64,000 nt of DNA from Annona cherimola (lineage: Eukaryota > Streptophyta > Magnoliopsida > Magnoliales > Annonaceae), in NCBI GenBank assembly GCA_030490835.1, contig CM059973.1:63678008-63742007 (forward strand), given 5' to 3'. The position numbers were made by a program, and so were the translations under genes. The stretch's first letter is position 1; each line of letters opens with the position of its first letter. The notes below the pieces were generated by a model. It was not told the origin of the DNA, searched no databases, and saw only the letters and a list, made by a program, of their open reading frames with translations. Positions 58,666-64,000 of the stretch are shown here, piece after piece.

Positions 58666-61600
58666 TCATAGCAAGAAAATTATCTGCACAGAATTTATCA
58701 ACAATAACATGTGGGGGTTTCCCCACCATGACAAATGGTTCCTAGGAGAAACCAAAATCAAATCGGCAACAGCATGAGCCATAGAATTACCCTGTCACAG
58801 CACGTGGTGAACCGAAATGTGATCATTGACACTGAGCACGGCTCTGATCTCATCGATGATATGACCCGCAGGCGATGCGATGTGGCTTCCATCTGACAGG
58901 TAAGTGCAGAGAATAAGCGAGTCCGACTCAATCTGGACCTTTCGAAACTTGAGGTGGAGAGCCCACCGAACACCAAATATAAAAGCTTTTGCTTCCAAAA
59001 ACAGGGTATCCCCACCACCCATCCACTTCCGGCCGCGGGCCGCAATAAAATATCCACGATCGTCTCGAATCACAGCAGCAGCACAGCAGACGTCCCGCCC
59101 TGTAGGACATCTAGAGTCCACATTGATCTTAAAAACTCCCGCCGGTGGCAAGTTCCACCTGGTAACAAGCTGGATATTCAAAGCAGACACAAAATCAACG
59201 AGCCTAACACGCCTCAATTGCTCAATATAGTCCCCGCACCAAGGAAGGAGGTCAGCAAACACAGGATGGACTCCCTCTGCATGAAGCTTGTTCCACATAT
59301 ACCAGACACGCCAGCAGAAGACAATGAAAAGCGCCAACTCATTTCCCCCGCATTTTGAAGCCAGGTGACACATGATATCCTGGACGGAGGATAATAAAAG
59401 ATTTGTCGGGACAACCTCATTAGCACAACTTGCCACTCTATCACATCGCAGGAATAAATGGTGAATATCCTCAGCTTCCCCTGCACAGAAGAGACATTGA
59501 AGATTTACTTCTATACCTCGCCTCGAAAGATTACACATAGTCGGGAGAGAATCCCTGAATAGCCGCCACCCAAAGATCATTATCTTACTCGGGAGCCCCG
59601 ACTTCCAAATAGCCCTATAACAACAAGATGGTGACGAAACATCCAGCACAGCCGTTAACCACCTATGAGCCGACCTGACGGAAAACTGACCATTTGCCTC
59701 GTGTTTCCAAAAGATGCAGTCCATCGCAGGATGGCGGGGAAGGGGGACACACCTGACAGCCTGCCACCCCACCTCACCAACAGCCGCCAATACCCTGTCT
59801 CTATTCCATTTGGAAGACCCTGAAATAATAAAATGACTAACCGTAACGTCCTCCAGGATAGATAGGGGAAGCGGCCCCGCCTTGCGAACCCCGCCCTCCA
59901 ACCAAGCATCTTTGAAGAAACAGGTCCTTCTCCCGTTGCCAATCCTCCACCTGTAACCAACCTGAAACATGTCACGCGCCTTTAGAATGCCTTTCCAGGT
60001 GAAAGAGTCGGACTGCCTTGACAGACATTCCCAAATGTCTGAATTTGGGAAGTATTTGGCCTTGAAAATCTTTGAGCAAAAAGAATCTGGATTCGAAGAG
60101 AGTCTCCACACTTGTTTAGCTAGAAGGGCATAGTTGAAGGCGTGGAGGTCCTTAAACCCCATTCCCCCCACACACTTGGCCCTACACATATCGCTCCAGG
60201 CAACCCAACACATCTTCTTTTTATCCTCATGATCACCCCACCAAAACTTTCTAATCATCCCTTTGATAGCCTGACAAAACGACTTGGGAAGCAAGAAGAT
60301 ACTCATAACGTAGGTTGGAATAGCTTGAGCCACAGCTTTGATGAGCACCTCTTTCCCACCCCAGGATAAAAGACGACCCTTCCAGCCTTGGATTTTATTA
60401 TAGATACGATCCCTGATACCCCTGAACAATTTGCTTTTGGATCTCCCGAGCCACGCCGGGAGACCAAGGTAGTTCTGGACTTCGAGCCCCGAAGACCCCA
60501 ATCTGCACGGCCACGCCTCGCGTTCCCAACTGTCCGTGTTTGCACTGAAAAATAGCGCCGTTTTGTCAACATTCACCACTTGGCCCGAGGAATCAGAGTA
60601 GATTCTGAGAATATCCAAGAATTTTGTGATATCCAAATCATCCGCCCGGAGGAAAATAAGAGCATCATCTGCAAACAGTAGGTGGGTAATTTGAGGCCCC
60701 TTGAAGTTAAGCCTGATTCCATGCAAAGATCCCCCAGCTACCGCAATATGAGCACCGATAGACCCTCCACGCAGAGAAGGAATAGGTACAGAGACAAGGG
60801 ATCCCCCTGCCGCAACCCCCTTTCCGGAAGGAATAGTCTGGATTTGAAACCATTCACCTTAACCCGAAAGCTGACAGATGATATGCAACATAACAGCCAT
60901 CTAATCCAAACCGGGCAAAAATTCATAGCCTCCATAACCGATTTCAGAAAACTCCATTCTATGCGATCATAAGCCTTGGACATGTCTAACTTAATTGCCA
61001 ACTCACGCCGTCTGCCCCCCTTGCATCGCCTAAGAGAATGAATTGCCTCATATGCAATCAACATGTTATCAGTGATTAGCCTACCTGGCACAAAAGCGCT
61101 TTGTTCCACCCTGATGACGTCGTTGAGTACAGCTTTCATTCTGTTTGCCAAAATCTTAGCCAAAATTTTATAAATCACATTACAGAGGATAATGGGTCTA
61201 AACTGCGACAATTCATGGGCGCCCGCCTTCTTTGGAATCAGCACAATAGTGGTAGCATTTGACTCCCGAATGTGGCTTACCAATTGATTGTGATCTCTCC
61301 CCTCCATGAATGTTTTGCATCAACGGAAAATGTCCTGGCCGACTATGTGCCAATACCTCTGATAGAAACTAGGAGACATGCCGTCCGGCCCAGGAGCCTT
61401 GGTTGGACCCATACTCTTAACAGCTTTCTCCACCTCGGCCATACACAGAGGCATAATCAACCCCTTTCTTTGATCCTCAGAAAGTTTTCTTTGAATGAGG
61501 CTTGGGACCCAGCTCGCAACATGAGGGTTTGAGGATGTAAATAATTCTGAGAAATGAGAGACCGACAGATTAAGCATCTCTTCTTGGTCCCTAACTTGCT

Positions 61601-62740
61601 TACCATCCCTACCAGTAAGAGACTCGATGAAATTTGTACGCCTCTGATTAGAAGCCAACCGATGGAAAAAGCGCGTGTTCCTGTCCCCATCCTTGAGCCA
61701 GTGAGCTTTTGCACGAATGCTCCATAGCATCTCCTCGTCATCCAGTAAAAGATTTATCTGAAGTTTGGTTTTCCTGATTTTGTCCTCCCGTGCCTCTGAA
61801 TAAGGTAACTTCACCAACTCTGAAAGCTCCCCCTGTTTTTTGCTAGAGCCCGTCTGATATTTCCTTTTTTCATACTATTCCATTTGGAAAGCTCCGCACC
61901 ACACCTCCTTATTTTTCCATTCACTGATTCCTGCAAATTTACTTCCCTATAGCCGGAGGACTTCCAGACAGACTCGAAGATATTTGTAGCCTCGGAATCA
62001 CGAGCCCAGAATAGTTCGTATCTGAACTCCTTTGGGGGCCTCCTCCTCCCCTTCGCGGGATCGAGCTGTAACAAAAGCGGGCAATGATCTGACGAGGCAG
62101 CTGCGAGGTGGGAAATCCTAGCAAAGGGAAAAAGATCAGTCCAAGAAGAAGTTGAAAGCCCCCTATCAAGCCGAGCTTCCACCCTCTGAGCACCCCTCCT
62201 ATTATTACACCATGTCATAGGCGGACCGATAAATCCAAGATCCTGCAAGTTGCATAAGTCAATAGTGTTTCGGAAAGAGTCCATTTGGGATTGACTTCGC
62301 GTCCTCACACTGTGATATTCGCTTGGCCCAATCACTTCGTTAAAATCACCTATCACAAGCCATGGTGTGTCACTGTTGTTTGCCAGCTGGTTGAGGATAT
62401 TCCATGAGATATGGCGACAATGAGTTTCGGGGTGACCATAGAAACCCGTAAACCGCCAGCCCAAAAAATCAGCGTCAATATGATGTGCCGAGAAGCTCCG
62501 AACCGACGCCGGGTGGTCTTCATTCCAAAACAAAGCCAAACCGCCGCTCCTAGCGGCTGCTTCCACCACAAAACAGGAATCAAAATGTATCCTACGTCTA
62601 ACCCGATCCATTTCCTTCTTATTTGCTTTAGTTTCACTGAAAAAGACTAACTTGGGAGCTTGTTTTCTAACAAGATAAAAAAGATTGTGAATTGCGCGTG
62701 GATTCCCAAGCCCACGACAATTCCAGACCAAAATGGCCAT
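58666..62740 (-). pseudogene. LINE ORF2: endonuclease, reverse transcriptase, zinc knuckle-like and RNase H domains
   Basis: Once the copy-and-paste enzyme of the LINE. The endonuclease (62740-~62030) starts MAILVWNCRGLGNP and has FFSETK, VIGDFNEV and SDHCPLLL. The reverse transcriptase (~61500-60500) has APGPDG, FVPGRLITDN, LDMSKAYDR, GLRQGDPLS and FADD in place of YxDD, as usual in plant LINEs. Then come a zf-RVT domain (KIMIFGWRLFRDSLPT, CLFC..HHLFLRC) and RNase H (FKINVDSRCPTGRD, ESDSL). Breaks: a frame change at ~61811-61830, TGA at 61320-61322, a frame change near 60738 and TGA at 58795-58797 inside RNase H; the last stop is TGA at 58666. About 1358 codons long if open, the normal size. 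Both internal TGAs could come from CGA by methyl-C decay. Confidence 0.93.
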
Positions 62741-62741
62741 A

Positions 62742-63774
62742 TTACTGGAGGTGGGCTTTGGGCGTCCCCAAAGCTACCACCTCCCCCACAAGATGCATTC
62801 CCATCTCCTTTGCCCGTTTGTTCATAGTTACCAATGTCTCCGGGTCCCCTTCACGGCCTCTTTTTGTCCCATCTTGACCGACCATTGATACCGCCCCAGA
62901 CAACTGCATCCTCTCCACCTGTCTATACCTCCGTTTCCACCTCCCCCTTCCCACCGGGGAATAGCCTTGTTCACTCCCCCTTACAGATGGCCCGCCACTT
63001 AACTCCCATAATCTGTCATGAGAGATTGAGGAATTCCCTTTAAAACCGCCCCCCTCCGCACGCACCTCCACTTCCACCAAACCCCCATCCCGCACCACAT
63101 TCTGGATCATGTCAATCCCCACACCGCTCTTGATATAACTCCCCCTGGAATGAAAATGACTCCCCATGGATGGGACACCAACCCCTTACCCGACCCCGAC
63201 ACCCCCGGTACAATCTCCCCCTTTACAGCAGCTGCCCCTCCCTTTCCCATGCTTAGTACCCCTCTTCCCCCCTACCGCTGACCTCCCCAACAATTCCCGC
63301 CCTTACCCCACTATGGCGCTGAGATGCCGGGCCAGCCTCCTCCCCATGTTGTAGATTCCGGGGATTCACTCCCAAAAGAGGAGGCGAGAGGACTGGCGGA
63401 CTCCCTCGCTGCCAGCTATCAGCCACCATGGCAGAGCCTACCTTCAACGCTGCACATGGCCTGGATAAGCTAGCCGATTGCTCCTCCACCAGAAGTTGCA
63501 GACCTGTTGAATCCACACCCACCTGAGGAGCCGTGAAGACAGAAAGATTGGAAGCACTGGCGTGATGCTCCCCTTGCTGCCCTCTACCAGATTCCGTTTC
63601 GAGCACCAACCTCTGCTCTTCACTACACCCAATGTCCCTCACATTCAGACTCCCATCCATACTCCCAGCCATGGCATTTACCCTATCAGTTGCTGCATTC
63701 GAAAATCCCATCCCGTCTTCCTCCTCCACACGCTGCCCAAGCTTGCCCAAATACTTAATAGGTGCTTGATGCAA
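62742..63774 (-). pseudogene. LINE ORF1 remnant
   Basis: Two open pieces (63774-63253 and 63167-62742), G/S/E-rich, just upstream of ORF2 and ending one base before its ATG region. The nucleic-acid-binding part and CCHC zinc knuckle expected earlier in ORF1 are missing. A frame change separates the two pieces near 63170-63250. Confidence 0.6.
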
Positions 63775-63775
63775 A

Positions 63776-64000
63776 CCAAGTGCTTGTCGTTAAGAGCACT
63801 GTGATCACCAGTTTAATTTAAATTAACCGAAACACATTAAAGCTACCACTATACGAGTGATAGTGTAGAATAATGGTGAGTCGGGTCGAATCCACAGAGA
63901 GGCGATGTAGTTTTGAATTGTTTTTAAGAAAAAGAGGGGGTATAGAGAAGAGAGAGAAAGAGAAAGAAAGAGAGAGAAGAGAGAGAGAGAAGAGAGAGAA
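63776..64000. other. Right edge: unknown repeat and (GA)n tract
   Basis: TATACGAGTGATAGTGTAG and GGGTCGAATCCACAGAGA look like parts of another repeat cut by the window edge. From ~63930 to the end the sequence is GA-rich. Confidence 0.35.

Larger units (their letters stand above)
58580..63775 (-). mobile_element. L1-type LINE, 5'-truncated and decayed
   Basis: Runs from an incomplete ORF1 at the right to a ~12-nt poly(A) tail at 58580-58592 (read on the - strand). ORF2 is near full length. The 5' UTR and the start of ORF1 are absent, with the border near 63775-63790. The GC content and codon use differ sharply from the AT-rich flanks. No target duplication could be confirmed because the true 5' junction is unclear. 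Confidence 0.92.

Overview
The window is nuclear DNA from a flowering plant. It has spliced genes with GT-AG introns, AT-rich intergenic DNA, a nuclear gene for a plastid ribosomal protein, a subfamily XII-type immune receptor kinase, and a dense load of MITEs, SINEs, a LINE and LTR-element debris. The species cannot be fixed from the sequence; a woody dicot or magnoliid would fit.

Four host loci are visible. (1) 1.8-15.7 kb, + strand: the last eleven exons (471 codons) of translation initiation factor eIF2B epsilon, with the 5' exons left of the window and introns full of MITEs. (2) 19.4-21.2 kb, + strand: a complete two-exon gene for plastid ribosomal protein PSRP3 (cS23, Ycf65-like). (3) 24.2-30.0 kb, - strand: an LRR receptor kinase of the non-RD XA21/EFR/FLS2 type, cut in two by a 2.47-kb LTR-type insertion with a 5-bp target duplication. 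The interrupted reading frame is otherwise open for 1033 residues. (4) 58.2-58.4 kb, - strand: one possible terminal exon of an unrecognised gene.

The rest is mobile DNA. Its most striking part is a large set of short elements (17-23, 34-43 and 55-57 kb) that sit in (TA)n tracts, often two or three in a row. Their ends are themselves short hairpins, and different end sequences are attached to related ~300-bp cores. A 1.77-kb element at 40.4-42.1 kb has ~200-bp terminal inverted repeats, the same (TA)n flanks and a GC-rich, gene-like interior; it looks like a Pack-type element that captured host sequence. No transposase for these elements is visible, so they would have to be moved in trans.

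Other layers are Tourist-like MITEs (GGGTGTGTTTGG ends, TTA/TAC duplications), long foldback elements that share a core near their symmetry centre, and MITEs with GGCAAATTTC or GGGTAATTTG ends. Two SINEs have intact tRNA-like promoters and perfect 14- and 17-bp target duplications. A third retroposon seems to be split by about 9 kb of rearranged gypsy-type LTR material (45.2-54.6 kb). A decayed, 5'-truncated L1-type LINE (58.6-63.8 kb, - strand) closes the window. Nested insertions give a partial relative history in several places.
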